Shown one piece after another: positions 44,822-53,849 of a stretch of 60,772 nt of DNA. A program made the position numbers and the translations under genes. The notes beneath the pieces are model-generated. The model was given only the letters and a program-made list of their open reading frames with translations. It was not told where the DNA came from and searched no databases. The DNA is from Campylobacter sp. (GTDB taxonomy: Bacteria > Campylobacterota > Campylobacteria > Campylobacterales > Campylobacteraceae), in NCBI RefSeq assembly GCF_020024835.1, contig NZ_JAHHTD010000005.1, forward strand, positions 1-60,772. Reading direction: 5' to 3'. Position 1 is the stretch's first letter, and each line of letters starts with the position of its first letter.

Positions 44822-45306
44822 GTAAAATTATAATTTTGTAAAAGATGGTGATTTTTAGCTGTTTCTTTTTCTTCTAATATATCAATGTAGTTTTCAAATT
44901 CATTTGCATTTTTAAATAAATTTTTTATATGTATAAATAATTTTTGTGAAAAATTTTGAAGGTTATTTTGAGATTTGAGATATTTTTCTAATTGATAAAT
45001 TTTTGAAATTTCACTTTGATATTCTTCTTGAGTAATTTTTTTTGCTTTAAAATTTTTATTTAAATTGTTTTTATTGTTAAGGATAAAAGATCGTTTTTGA
45101 TTATTTATTTTAAAATTTACTATAAAACTATCTTTTGAAGTGATAATATCCATATATTTTAATTCTGCTTCATTATCTGTAAGTTTAAAGCTAATGTATT
45201 CAAAAAACATTTGAGTGTAAATTTCTTTTTCAAAGATATTTTGACAAATATCAGCATATTTTAATCCAAGATTGACATCAAAATCTAAAAGCACCATATT
45301 CGACAC
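44812..45306 (-). CDS. Uncharacterised 164-residue protein under sigma54 control, next to fliI
   Basis: Soluble, lysine/asparagine-rich, with no signal peptide. Its first 85 residues look beta/alpha (VNLGLKYADICQNIFEKEIY, KDSFIVNFKINNQKRSF); the rest is a long charged helix. GTG start with AAGGA seven bases upstream. It is 51 bases from the fliI stop, and a sigma54 promoter lies in that gap. Size and helical tail would suit an export chaperone or assembly factor, but no family is recognised. Confidence 0.7.
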   Translation of the reverse strand: MSNMVLLDFDVNLGLKYADICQNIFEKEIYTQMFFEYISFKLTDNEAELKYMDIITSKDSFIVNFKINNQKRSFILNNKNNLNKNFKAKKITQEEYQSEISKIYQLEKYLKSQNNLQNFSQKLFIHIKNLFKNANEFENYIDILEEKETAKNHHLLQNYNFTQD

Positions 45307-45338
45307 GATTTTATCCTTATTTTTTACTTAACAAATAA

Positions 45339-45353
45339 GCAAAAAATATTCCA
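45339..45353 (-). promoter_or_regulatory. Sigma54 promoter downstream of fliI
   Basis: Minus-strand TGGAAT-ATTTT-TTGC, identical to the flgD promoter at 18209-18223 (18 bp identical overall). It is 32 bases before the 164-residue gene. Confidence 0.8.
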
Positions 45354-45357
45354 TAAT

Positions 45358-46665
45358 CTAAGATTCAATCATTTTTAGCATATTTATAGTGTCTTCAAAT
45401 TCAAAACTCTCTTCTGGATTTTGACTAAGAAATTGTTGCATAAAATCTTTTTTCATTATAGCTTGATCAAGTTCTTTATCACTACCTTTTTGATAAGCTC
45501 CTATGCGTAATAATACTTCATTTTCCTTTAATAAAGAGTTTAAGCGTTTAAATTTTCTTGCATACATTTTATGCTCATTACTAATAATATCACTCATAAC
45601 CCTAGAAGCTGAATTTTGAATATTAATAGGTGGATAAATTCCAAAATCTGTTAATTCTCTACTAAGCACTATGTGTCCATCGAGTATTGATCTACTCTGA
45701 TCAGCTATTGGATCGCTCATATCATCTCCATCAACAAGAACCGTAAAAAATGCTGTAATGGTACCCTTGCCTTCTTCTTTTCCTGTGCGTTCCATTAGTT
45801 GAGGTAAAAGGCTTAAAACACTTGGAGGATAACCTTTAGTAGTCGGTGGTTCGCCCAAAGCAAGTCCTATTTCTCTTTGAGCCATAGCAAAACGTGTTAC
45901 GCTATCCATAATGAAAAGCACATCTTTTCCTTGCTCTTTGAAATATTCTGCTACACTCATAGCACAAAATGCACCATATTTTCTCATTAAAGCACTATCA
46001 TCACTTGTTGCTACTATAATAACCGTATCATCAAGTTTGCCACCAAGATTTTTCTGTATAAATTCAGGAATTTCTCTTCCACGTTCCCCAATTAATGCTA
46101 TAACCTTTATAGGAGCTTTAGAATTTTTTACTATCATACCCATTAAAGTAGATTTTCCAACACCACTTCCTGCGAAAATACCTAATTTTTGCCCAACTCC
46201 ACAAGTTAAAAGCGCATCAATAGTCTTTACGCCAACTGAAAAAACCTCATTTATCAAACCTCGCTTCATCGCATCAATTGGCGCCCGCATTATTGGCATA
46301 AATTTGTCAGCTTCTATGGGGCCCTTGCCATCTTTTGGACGCATAAAAGGATCAACTACACGCCCTAATAACGCATTACTTACTCCTATTTGCATTCCTG
46401 CATCATTTATAAAAGCACGATCACCTATTTTAAAGCCTTCTACAAAACTAAAAGGACTTAAATAGCTTAAATGTTCATCTACTTCCACAACCATAGCCAT
46501 AGCTTCTTTATTTTCATTTTCATTTGAGACTATTTTTACAATATCACCTATGCTAGTTTTTAAACCATTTATCTCTATGCTTGTGCTTGATATTTTAGTG
46601 ATTTGTCCAAAAACACTAGAAAGATTTTGAGAAGAAATTTTATTTCTAAGTTTTTCTAAGGCCAT
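45358..46665 (-). CDS. fliI: Flagellar export ATPase FliI
   Basis: 435 residues, an F1-beta-like ATPase of the flagellar type III secretion system. Walker A GIFAGSGVGKSTLMG, the conserved ALIGERGREIPEFI, Walker B VLFIMDSVTRFAMAQREIGL, and GYPPSVLSLLPQLMERTG. It overlaps folE by one base (folE stop with fliI start), so the two are co-transcribed from the folE side. Confidence 0.96.
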   Translation of the reverse strand: MALEKLRNKISSQNLSSVFGQITKISSTSIEINGLKTSIGDIVKIVSNENENKEAMAMVVEVDEHLSYLSPFSFVEGFKIGDRAFINDAGMQIGVSNALLGRVVDPFMRPKDGKGPIEADKFMPIMRAPIDAMKRGLINEVFSVGVKTIDALLTCGVGQKLGIFAGSGVGKSTLMGMIVKNSKAPIKVIALIGERGREIPEFIQKNLGGKLDDTVIIVATSDDSALMRKYGAFCAMSVAEYFKEQGKDVLFIMDSVTRFAMAQREIGLALGEPPTTKGYPPSVLSLLPQLMERTGKEEGKGTITAFFTVLVDGDDMSDPIADQSRSILDGHIVLSRELTDFGIYPPINIQNSASRVMSDIISNEHKMYARKFKRLNSLLKENEVLLRIGAYQKGSDKELDQAIMKKDFMQQFLSQNPEESFEFEDTINMLKMIES

Positions 46666-47237
46666 TAAAATCTTACCTGCTTTGCTGAATTAATTAAGGT
46701 AAAAAATTCTTCTCTTGTTTTTTCATTTTTTAGAAAAATTCCTCTTAGTGCAGAAGTGCTCGTTGTTGAATTTGCTTTTTGAATTCCTCGCATTTCAACA
46801 CACATATGCCTTGCTTCTATAACAACTCCAACACCTTTTGCTCCAACATACTCCATTAACGATTCTGCAATTTGTTCTGTGAGTTGTTCTTGAATTTGTA
46901 AGCGTCTTGCAAATACTTCTACTAAGCGAGGAATTTTGCTAAGACCAACTACTTGTTTATTGGGAATATAAGCTACGTGGATTCTGCCAAAAAATGGTAG
47001 TAGATGATGCTCACAAAGGCTATAAAATTCTATATCTCTTATCAAAACCATTTCATTATTTGAACTTTCAAACAATGCAGCATTTAAAATTTTTTTTGGA
47101 TCTTGTTTGTAGCCACTAGTTAAAAATTCAAAAGCTTTAAAAACTCTTGTAGGAGTTTTTAAAAGTCCTTCTCTTGAGGGATCTTCTCCTATAAGTTTTA
47201 ACATATTTTTTACTGAATTTTCAAATTTTTCTTGCAT
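46665..47237 (-). CDS. folE: GTP cyclohydrolase I
   Basis: 190 residues. Zinc and catalytic motifs: SLCEHHLLPFFGRIHVAYIP and the late EARHMCVEMRGIQK. First step from GTP to tetrahydrofolate (and queuosine) precursors. GGAG precedes the ATG. Divergent from tig, with about 110 bp between them holding both promoters. Confidence 0.96.
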   Translation of the reverse strand: MQEKFENSVKNMLKLIGEDPSREGLLKTPTRVFKAFEFLTSGYKQDPKKILNAALFESSNNEMVLIRDIEFYSLCEHHLLPFFGRIHVAYIPNKQVVGLSKIPRLVEVFARRLQIQEQLTEQIAESLMEYVGAKGVGVVIEARHMCVEMRGIQKANSTTSTSALRGIFLKNEKTREEFFTLINSAKQVRF

Positions 47238-47346
47238 TTTTACTCCATAAAAATGAAAATTTTAACATATTTTTATTTTTATATAAAGTGATAAGGAAAA
47301 ATTTGGTATATTACTATGAAAATTTTATTAAAGAGGGAAGAATATT

Positions 47347-48663
47347 ATGGAAGTTACAGCAAAATTACTTGATTTTGCAAATGCAAATGCTACTATTAAA
47401 ATTACTCAAGAAGTTATTAAAAGTGAAATTGAGAAATTAGCTAAAAAAGCATCTAAGACGATTAAAATGGATGGTTTTAGAGCCGGGAAGGTTCCAGTAG
47501 CTACGGTGATTAAAAGATACAAAAAAGAACTTACAAAAGATGCAGAGCAAGATCTTTTAAAAAATGCTGTAGATAGTATTTTAAAAGATATAAAAAAAGA
47601 TGCTAAAGATTTAGTTGGCGAGCCATATTTTGAAAATTTTGATAGAAAAGATAATGGAATTGAAGCTACAATGATATTATCTTTTAAACCAGAGGTAAAG
47701 ATTGAAGGCTATGAAGAATTAATTCCAACTTATACCACCCCAAAAGTTACTCAAAAAGAGATTGATCTTAAGAAAGAGGAATTATTAAAAAGATATGCAA
47801 CTCCTGAAACGATTAAAGAAGATAGGGCGATAAAAGAAGGTGATTTTGTTAAATTTGATTTTGAAGGTTTTATAGATAATAAAGCTTTTGATGGGGGTAA
47901 AGCACAAAATTATGTTTTAGAAATTGGTTCAAAACAATTTATACCAGGATTTGAAGATGGTATGATAGGGCTTAAAAAAGGTGATGAGAAGGATATTAAT
48001 GTAGTTTTTCCAAAAGAATATGGTGCAACACATTTAGCAGGAAAAGATGCTGTATTTAAGGTGAAAATTCATGAAATTCAAGAGCTTAAAATACCTGAAT
48101 TAAGTGATGAAATTTTAAAAAGTTTATTACCTGATGAAAAAGATGTTAGCATTGAAAAACTTGATGCTAAAATTAAAGAACAAATTAAAAATGAAAAACT
48201 TTTCAAGCTTATTAATGACGAGCTTAAAAATCAGTTTGCAGAAGCTTTAGTTAATAAATTTGATTTTATTCTACCAAAAAATATAGTCGAACAAGAAGTA
48301 GATATGCAATTTAGAAGTTCTTTAAGAAATTTAAGCAAAGATGAGTTAGAAGAATTTAAAGATGAAAAAAAATATAAAGAAAAAAGAGAGAGTTTTAAAG
48401 AAGATGCGCAAAAAAGTGTAAAATTAACTTTTATCATTGATGAGTTAGCTAAGCTTAGAAATATTCAAGTAAGTGATCAAGAATTAATTCAAGCTATATA
48501 TTTTGAAGCATATAGACATGGTTTTAATCCTCAAGAACATTTAGATAATTATAAAAAACAAGGTGCATTACCAGCAATTAAAATGGCATTAATAGAAGAA
48601 AAACTTTTTGCCGATATTTTCAAAAATGATAAAAAGAAAACAGAGAAAGAAGACGAAAAATAA
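47347..48663 (+). CDS. tig: Trigger factor
   Basis: Ribosome-bound chaperone and prolyl isomerase. 438 residues: ribosome-binding domain with the FRAGKVP signature (GFRAGKVPVATVIKRY), FKBP-type PPIase domain (GDFVKFDFEGFIDNKAFDGG) and the long C-terminal chaperone arm. Its last base overlaps the clpP start. The promoter is probably the TATATT near 47308. Confidence 0.97.
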   Translation: MEVTAKLLDFANANATIKITQEVIKSEIEKLAKKASKTIKMDGFRAGKVPVATVIKRYKKELTKDAEQDLLKNAVDSILKDIKKDAKDLVGEPYFENFDRKDNGIEATMILSFKPEVKIEGYEELIPTYTTPKVTQKEIDLKKEELLKRYATPETIKEDRAIKEGDFVKFDFEGFIDNKAFDGGKAQNYVLEIGSKQFIPGFEDGMIGLKKGDEKDINVVFPKEYGATHLAGKDAVFKVKIHEIQELKIPELSDEILKSLLPDEKDVSIEKLDAKIKEQIKNEKLFKLINDELKNQFAEALVNKFDFILPKNIVEQEVDMQFRSSLRNLSKDELEEFKDEKKYKEKRESFKEDAQKSVKLTFIIDELAKLRNIQVSDQELIQAIYFEAYRHGFNPQEHLDNYKKQGALPAIKMALIEEKLFADIFKNDKKKTEKEDEK

Positions 48664-49253
48664 TGGGTTCTTATATTCCTTATGTGGTTGAAAAGACAAG
48701 TAGAGGTGAGAGAAGTTATGATATTTATTCAAGACTTTTAAAAGATAGGATTGTTATGTTAAGTGGCGAGATACACGATGATCTTGCCGCTTCTATAGTA
48801 GCTCAATTATTATTTTTAGAAGCTGAAGATCCGCAAAAGGACATTTATCTTTATATTAATTCACCAGGTGGGGTTGTAACAAGTGGTTTTAGTATATATG
48901 ATACTATGAATTACATTAAACCTGATATTTGCACTATTTGTATAGGACAAGCTGCGTCAATGGGTGCATTTTTATTAAGTTGTGGCACACAAGGAAAACG
49001 CTTTGCTTTACCAAATTCAAGAATAATGATACATCAACCACTCGGCGGTGCTAGAGGTCAAGCAACTGATATAGAAATTCAAGCAAAAGAAATTTTGAGA
49101 TTAAAATCAATTTTAAATGATATTTTAGCTAAAAATACGAAGCAAAAATTGTCTAAAATAGAAAAAGACACAGATAGGGATTTTTTTATGAGTGCGATTG
49201 AAGCTAGAGAATATGGATTGATAGATAAGGTGTTAGAAAAGAGTTTTAAATAG
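48663..49253 (+). CDS. clpP: ATP-dependent Clp protease proteolytic subunit
   Basis: 196 residues. Catalytic Ser in GQAASMGAFLLS, His in RIMIHQPLGG, Asp in DTDRDFFMS; also the oligomerisation motif INSPGG. It forms the double-heptamer barrel fed by ClpX/ClpA. It overlaps tig by one base. Confidence 0.97.
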   Translation: MGSYIPYVVEKTSRGERSYDIYSRLLKDRIVMLSGEIHDDLAASIVAQLLFLEAEDPQKDIYLYINSPGGVVTSGFSIYDTMNYIKPDICTICIGQAASMGAFLLSCGTQGKRFALPNSRIMIHQPLGGARGQATDIEIQAKEILRLKSILNDILAKNTKQKLSKIEKDTDRDFFMSAIEAREYGLIDKVLEKSFK

Positions 49254-49261
49254 GAAGAGTG

Positions 49262-49777
49262 ATGTTTAACAATGACTTATTTTCCAATGTAAATTTACTC
49301 AATAATTTATCTTTTGTAAAAGAAATTATAAAAATTCAAAAAATTAGTGATATAGAGCTTGTAAAAAATAACAAGCTTTCAATTTTTACTAATTATGGTG
49401 CATTCTTAAGCTTATTAATTTTTAATCTTATTTTGGTATTAAAAATTAATTTTTTAATATTTTTAAATATTTTAAAGCAATATAAAACAGGACAAAATTA
49501 TAAGCAAGTAGAAAAACAAAGTAGTTTTGATTTGAAGAATAGTTGTAAGATTTTTGTTAAAAATATTCCATATATTGTAATTTATTATAAAGATATATTT
49601 ATGATTGTATCACATATGATTTCAAATAAAATGCAAGAAGCTATCAATAAATTCTTAGAAGTATTAGGAAATTTAATTTTTTTCTTGCAGATAAAGAAAT
49701 TTAAGTTAATGTATAGTTTGCAGTATAATCAAAATGAAGTGTTGGTATTAGAAGGTATAAGAAAAGATTTGCAATAG
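49262..49777 (+). CDS. Membrane-associated protein of unknown function between clpP and def
   Basis: About 171 residues, Ile/Leu/Asn/Lys-rich. One long hydrophobic stretch (about 46-72, YGAFLSLLIFNLILVLKINF) could span the membrane once or as a hairpin. Hydrophobic segments KNIPYIVIYYKDIFMIVSHM and LEVLGNLIFFLQIK follow. AGGAAG at 49252-49257 supports ATG 49262. In C. jejuni clpP and def are, as I recall, adjacent without this gene, so it looks like a lineage addition or a fast-evolving gene. No family recognised. Confidence 0.6.
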   Translation: MFNNDLFSNVNLLNNLSFVKEIIKIQKISDIELVKNNKLSIFTNYGAFLSLLIFNLILVLKINFLIFLNILKQYKTGQNYKQVEKQSSFDLKNSCKIFVKNIPYIVIYYKDIFMIVSHMISNKMQEAINKFLEVLGNLIFFLQIKKFKLMYSLQYNQNEVLVLEGIRKDLQ

Positions 49778-49787
49778 AAAGATAACT

Positions 49788-50309
49788 ATGATAAGAAAAA
49801 TAATTACCTATCCAAATCCTAGATTATTCTTGCAGTCGCAAGAAGTGAAAGAATTTGATAAACAATTGCATATTTTGTTAGATGATATGTATGAAACTAT
49901 GATAGAAAATAAAGGTGTGGGATTAGCTGCCATTCAAGTTGATGTTCCCTTGAGAGTTTTGATTATAGATATTGGAAATGAAGAAGGTGAGCAAAAAGAT
50001 AAACAAACACTTATAGAAATTATAAATCCCATTATAACTGCTTTAAATGATGAAGTGATTTCGTGTAATGAAGGCTGTTTGAGTATTCCTGGTTTTTATG
50101 AGGATATAATGCGTTATAAAAACATAAGGCTTGATTATCAAAATCGTTTTGGTGAAAAACAAAATTTAATAGCTAGTGATTTTTTATCTGTTGCTATCCA
50201 GCACGAAGTTGATCATCTTGATGGGCATTTATTTATAGAAAAACTTTCTTTTTTAAAGCGTAAGAAATTTGACAAAGAATTTAAGAAAAATTTTAAAAAA
50301 ACGAGATGA
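49788..50309 (+). CDS. def: Peptide deformylase
   Basis: 173 residues. Motif I GVGLAAIQVD, motif II EGCLSIPGF with the metal Cys, and motif III QHEVDHLDG with two His and the catalytic Glu. It removes the formyl group from nascent proteins. Overlaps the ComM-like gene by four bases. Confidence 0.97.
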   Translation: MIRKIITYPNPRLFLQSQEVKEFDKQLHILLDDMYETMIENKGVGLAAIQVDVPLRVLIIDIGNEEGEQKDKQTLIEIINPIITALNDEVISCNEGCLSIPGFYEDIMRYKNIRLDYQNRFGEKQNLIASDFLSVAIQHEVDHLDGHLFIEKLSFLKRKKFDKEFKKNFKKTR

Positions 50310-51814
50310 AAAAGCTAAAATGTGCAAGTTTTTCTGAACAACTTGATATTATAGAGGTAGAATCAACATTCACTCGAGGTCTCCCAGGGTTTAATATAGT
50401 CGGGTTGCCAAATTCAGCTATTAAAGAAAGCACAGAGAGGGTTAAGGCTACTTTATTAAGTCAAAATTTTTCTTTTCCAGCCCAAAAAATTACCATTAAT
50501 CTTAGTCCTTCAGATATACCAAAAAATGGATCGCATTTTGATTTAGCTATAGCTATTTTAATTTTATTTCAAAAAGAAAATTTAGATGATTTTTTTGTTT
50601 TTGGAGAGCTTGGTTTAGATGGAAATATTAAAAGCACGGCTAAAATGTTTTCATTATTGCTTTTTTTAAGTTCTAAATTAGAATGTGCAAAAGTTGTGGT
50701 TCCAACATCTATAGCTTTGAAAGCTTCTATGATACCAAATTTACAAATTTATGCTTTAGAAAATTTAACTCAAGCTATAGAATTTTTTAAAAATAAAAAT
50801 TATGAAAATTATCGTATTGAAAATGCTCATCCTTTGTTTTCAAAAGCTGTAGAAATTCAAGGACAAAAATATATTAAAAATGAAATTTTTACGTATGATT
50901 TTAAAGATGTTAAAGGGCAAGAAAATGCTAAATTTGCTTGTATAGTAGCTGCTCTTGGTATGCATAATATTTTATTTGAAGGTAGTCCAGGATGTGGTAA
51001 GAGTATGTGTGCTAAAAGAATTTCATATATTATGCCACCTCAAAATTTAAAAGAAATTCTTTCTCAAAATGCGTATAAATCTTTAAATTCCTTAGATGAT
51101 GATTTAAATTCTAGTAGAATTTTTAGAAATCCACATCATACAAGTACTAGGGCAAGTATTTTTGGAGGAGGAACTAAAAGTGCTAAAATAGGAGAATTAG
51201 CATTGGCAAATGGTGGAGTATTATTTTTTGATGAATTTCCACATTTTTCTAAACAAATCATAGAAAGCTTAAGAGAGCCATTAGAAGATTATAAAATTTT
51301 GATTTCTAGAGTAAATAACAAAGTAGTCTATGAAACTAAATTTTTATTTGTATGTGCTCAAAATCCTTGCCCATGTGGCAATTTGTTTTCAAAAGATCAA
51401 ATTTGTCAGTGTCAAGAAAATGAAATAAAAAGATATAAAAATAAAATTTCTTCACCTATTTTAGATAGGATTGATCTTTATGTTGCTATGGACGAAATTT
51501 CATATGAAGATCGGCCAAGCTTTGATTCTAAAAAAATGAGTGAAATGGTTTTTAATGGGTTTGTTTTTCAAAAACAAAGAAATCAATATGAATTTAATGC
51601 TAAATTAAATGAAGAGCAAGTAAAAGAATATTGCATACTTGATTATGATGCTCAAAAAATTTTAGACAAAGCAGTTAGTTCATATGGTCTTTCTCAAAGA
51701 GGGATAAATAAAACTTTAAAGGTTGCACGGACTATTGCTGATTTAGAACAAAAAGAACAAATTTCAAAATCACATTTACTTAAAGCTTTAAGTTTTAGAA
51801 TGAGAAATTTATAG
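50306..51814 (+). CDS. comM: ComM/YifB-type Mg-chelatase-like AAA+ ATPase
   Basis: 502 residues. The N-terminal ComM domain carries GLPGFNIVGLPNSAIKES and ITINLSPSDIPKNGSHFDLA. The AAA+ core carries Walker A FEGSPGCGKSMCAKR, Walker B GGVLFFDEFPHF and the arginine-rich EPLEDYKILISR. The C-terminal Mg_chelatase_C domain ends SQRGINKTLKVARTIADLE. In other bacteria ComM is a helicase that extends donor DNA during natural transformation, which suits a genus that carries ctsG. ATGA overlap with def. Confidence 0.92.
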   Translation: MKKLKCASFSEQLDIIEVESTFTRGLPGFNIVGLPNSAIKESTERVKATLLSQNFSFPAQKITINLSPSDIPKNGSHFDLAIAILILFQKENLDDFFVFGELGLDGNIKSTAKMFSLLLFLSSKLECAKVVVPTSIALKASMIPNLQIYALENLTQAIEFFKNKNYENYRIENAHPLFSKAVEIQGQKYIKNEIFTYDFKDVKGQENAKFACIVAALGMHNILFEGSPGCGKSMCAKRISYIMPPQNLKEILSQNAYKSLNSLDDDLNSSRIFRNPHHTSTRASIFGGGTKSAKIGELALANGGVLFFDEFPHFSKQIIESLREPLEDYKILISRVNNKVVYETKFLFVCAQNPCPCGNLFSKDQICQCQENEIKRYKNKISSPILDRIDLYVAMDEISYEDRPSFDSKKMSEMVFNGFVFQKQRNQYEFNAKLNEEQVKEYCILDYDAQKILDKAVSSYGLSQRGINKTLKVARTIADLEQKEQISKSHLLKALSFRMRNL

Positions 51815-51823
51815 GAGTATAGT

Positions 51824-52507
51824 ATGGAAAATAAAAGTATCGCCGTATTTATTGATGCAGAAAATATTCCTTCAAAATATGCTAAGTCTATTTTTGATAT
51901 AGCTTCTGAATATGGTGAGATTGTAATTAAAAGAATTTATGGAGATTGGACACAAAAAAATATACAAAATTGGAAAGAACAAATTGCGCAGTATTCTATC
52001 ATTGCTATGCAACAATTTAATTTTATCGCCAATAAAAATTCTAGTGATATGTATTTAATTACTGAAATTATGAGTGTTTTTTATGAAAAAGATATAGATA
52101 TTTTTGTAATTGCTTCAAGTGATAGTGATTATACAAGTTTAATTCAAAAACTCAAAGAAGCTAAAAAACAAGTTATAGGTATGGGGTTAAAACAAGCTGT
52201 AAAATCATATGTAAATTCTTTTAATGAATTTTTTTATCTTGACAAAGATGATTCTAAGGATAAAGCTATTGACAAAGAATATATTAAAGATTTAATCGAC
52301 ATTACAGAAGCTCTTATAGAAGAAAAAGGTCGTGCAGAATATGCTCAAATACGATCAAATATGAATAGAAAACATGCTAATTTTACTCCACAAAATTTTG
52401 ATTTTAAGAATTTTAGAGCTTTAGTAAAAGAATTATTGCCTAAAATGAAGCAGTTTAGAGAAGCAAATGAAAAAAATATATATTTTCTTGAAAAAATAAA
52501 AGGTTAG
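51824..52507 (+). CDS. NYN/PIN-domain RNase with C-terminal OST-HTH-like domain
   Basis: 227 residues. NYN (LabA-like) domain at about 1-140 with acidic metal sites: VFIDAENIPSKY, then SSDSDYTSLIQKLKEAKKQVIG. The C-terminal about 75 residues (YIKDLIDITEALIEEKGRAEYAQIRSNM...) resemble an OST-HTH/LOTUS RNA-binding winged helix. NYN proteins are usually metal-dependent RNases. AGGAG precedes the ATG; rmuC follows after one base. Confidence 0.8.
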   Translation: MENKSIAVFIDAENIPSKYAKSIFDIASEYGEIVIKRIYGDWTQKNIQNWKEQIAQYSIIAMQQFNFIANKNSSDMYLITEIMSVFYEKDIDIFVIASSDSDYTSLIQKLKEAKKQVIGMGLKQAVKSYVNSFNEFFYLDKDDSKDKAIDKEYIKDLIDITEALIEEKGRAEYAQIRSNMNRKHANFTPQNFDFKNFRALVKELLPKMKQFREANEKNIYFLEKIKG

Positions 52508-52508
52508 T

Positions 52509-53849
52509 ATGGACAATATTTTGATTGCTTTATTAAGCGTTTTAAGCTTGTCTTTAATATGGTTTATTTTTAAAATTCAAAAAGAAAAAAATAAATTTGA
52601 AATTTTAAATCAAAATTACACATTAATGCAAAATCAAAATATTATTTTAGAGCAAGAAAAGCAAGATCTTTTAGAGCAAAAGTTTAAGCTTAATGAAGAA
52701 AAAATGGTCATTTTATCTAAATATGAGGCATTAGAAGCAAGACTTAAAGAAAAAGAGCAAAGTCAAAAAGAATTCTTAAATTTGCATTTACAAGAACGCA
52801 ATGTGATAAAAGAAGAATATGCTAGAAGCTTAAAGCAACTTGAAGAAAAATATAAACAAAATTTATTGGAATTAAAATATGAATTTGAGCAAAATTTGCA
52901 AAAGCAAAATACTAGTATTTTAAATCAAAATAAACTTATGTTTAATGAGGATGCAAAAAAAATATTAGAAGAAATTTTTTTACCTGTGAAAAAAAGTGTT
53001 AAAGAATATAGTGAAAAACTTTCACAAAATGAAACAAGTTTAAAAACAAATATAGACAATATGTTTAAATTTAGTCAAAATATGGGAGAAAATGCTGAAA
53101 AATTAGCAAAAATTTTAAAGGGTGATAAAAAAATTCGTGGGAATTTTGCAGAGTTGCAACTTAAATCTGTATTGGAAAATAGTGGTTTGATTGAAGGTAC
53201 TCAATATAAATTACAAGAGAAATTTAAAGATGATGATAAAACTTATATACCAGATGCTGTAGTTTTTTTAGATAAACAAAAAAGTATTATTATCGATGCT
53301 AAATTTTCTTTGCCAAATAACTTTAGCTTTGAAGAGCTTGGAGAGCAAACTATAAAAGAGCTTGCGTATAATTTAAAATCAAGAATTGATGAGTTAGCTA
53401 AAAAACCTTATACGCAATTTGATAAACATACTTATGAATTTGTTTTACTCTTTATACCTTATCAAAATATTTTAGATTTAATTTTGAGTATAGATGTTGA
53501 AATTTATCAATATGCTTATAAAAAAAGGGTATATATTACCACACCTAATACACTTTTTATGGCACTTAATACGATTAATATTTCGTGGAAAAATATACAA
53601 AGTAATGAAAATATTTTAAAAGCATTTGAAGAACTTGGTAAATTCCACGATAAATTTGCTGGACTCTTAGATGATTTTGAAAAGATTAAAGATAATGTTA
53701 GAAAATTAAATACCAACTTAGATAATATGCAGACTAAATTAACTCATGGTAGTGGTAATATCGCTTCAAGGATTATAAAACTCAAAGATCTTGGTGCTAA
53801 AACTCAAAAATTAATTCAACAAGAAATAAACAATGATAGCAATATGTAA
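52509..53849 (+). CDS. rmuC: DNA recombination protein RmuC
   Basis: 446 residues: N-terminal membrane helix (about 3-21), a coiled coil (about 25-165), then the RmuC nuclease-like domain. That domain shows GNFAELQLKSVLENSGL, YIPDAVVFLDKQKSIIIDAKFSL with the PD-(D/E)xK-type D...DxK residues, and FVLLFIPYQNILDLIL. E. coli RmuC limits inversion at short inverted repeats. It overlaps the next gene by 17 bases. Confidence 0.92.
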   Translation: MDNILIALLSVLSLSLIWFIFKIQKEKNKFEILNQNYTLMQNQNIILEQEKQDLLEQKFKLNEEKMVILSKYEALEARLKEKEQSQKEFLNLHLQERNVIKEEYARSLKQLEEKYKQNLLELKYEFEQNLQKQNTSILNQNKLMFNEDAKKILEEIFLPVKKSVKEYSEKLSQNETSLKTNIDNMFKFSQNMGENAEKLAKILKGDKKIRGNFAELQLKSVLENSGLIEGTQYKLQEKFKDDDKTYIPDAVVFLDKQKSIIIDAKFSLPNNFSFEELGEQTIKELAYNLKSRIDELAKKPYTQFDKHTYEFVLLFIPYQNILDLILSIDVEIYQYAYKKRVYITTPNTLFMALNTINISWKNIQSNENILKAFEELGKFHDKFAGLLDDFEKIKDNVRKLNTNLDNMQTKLTHGSGNIASRIIKLKDLGAKTQKLIQQEINNDSNM

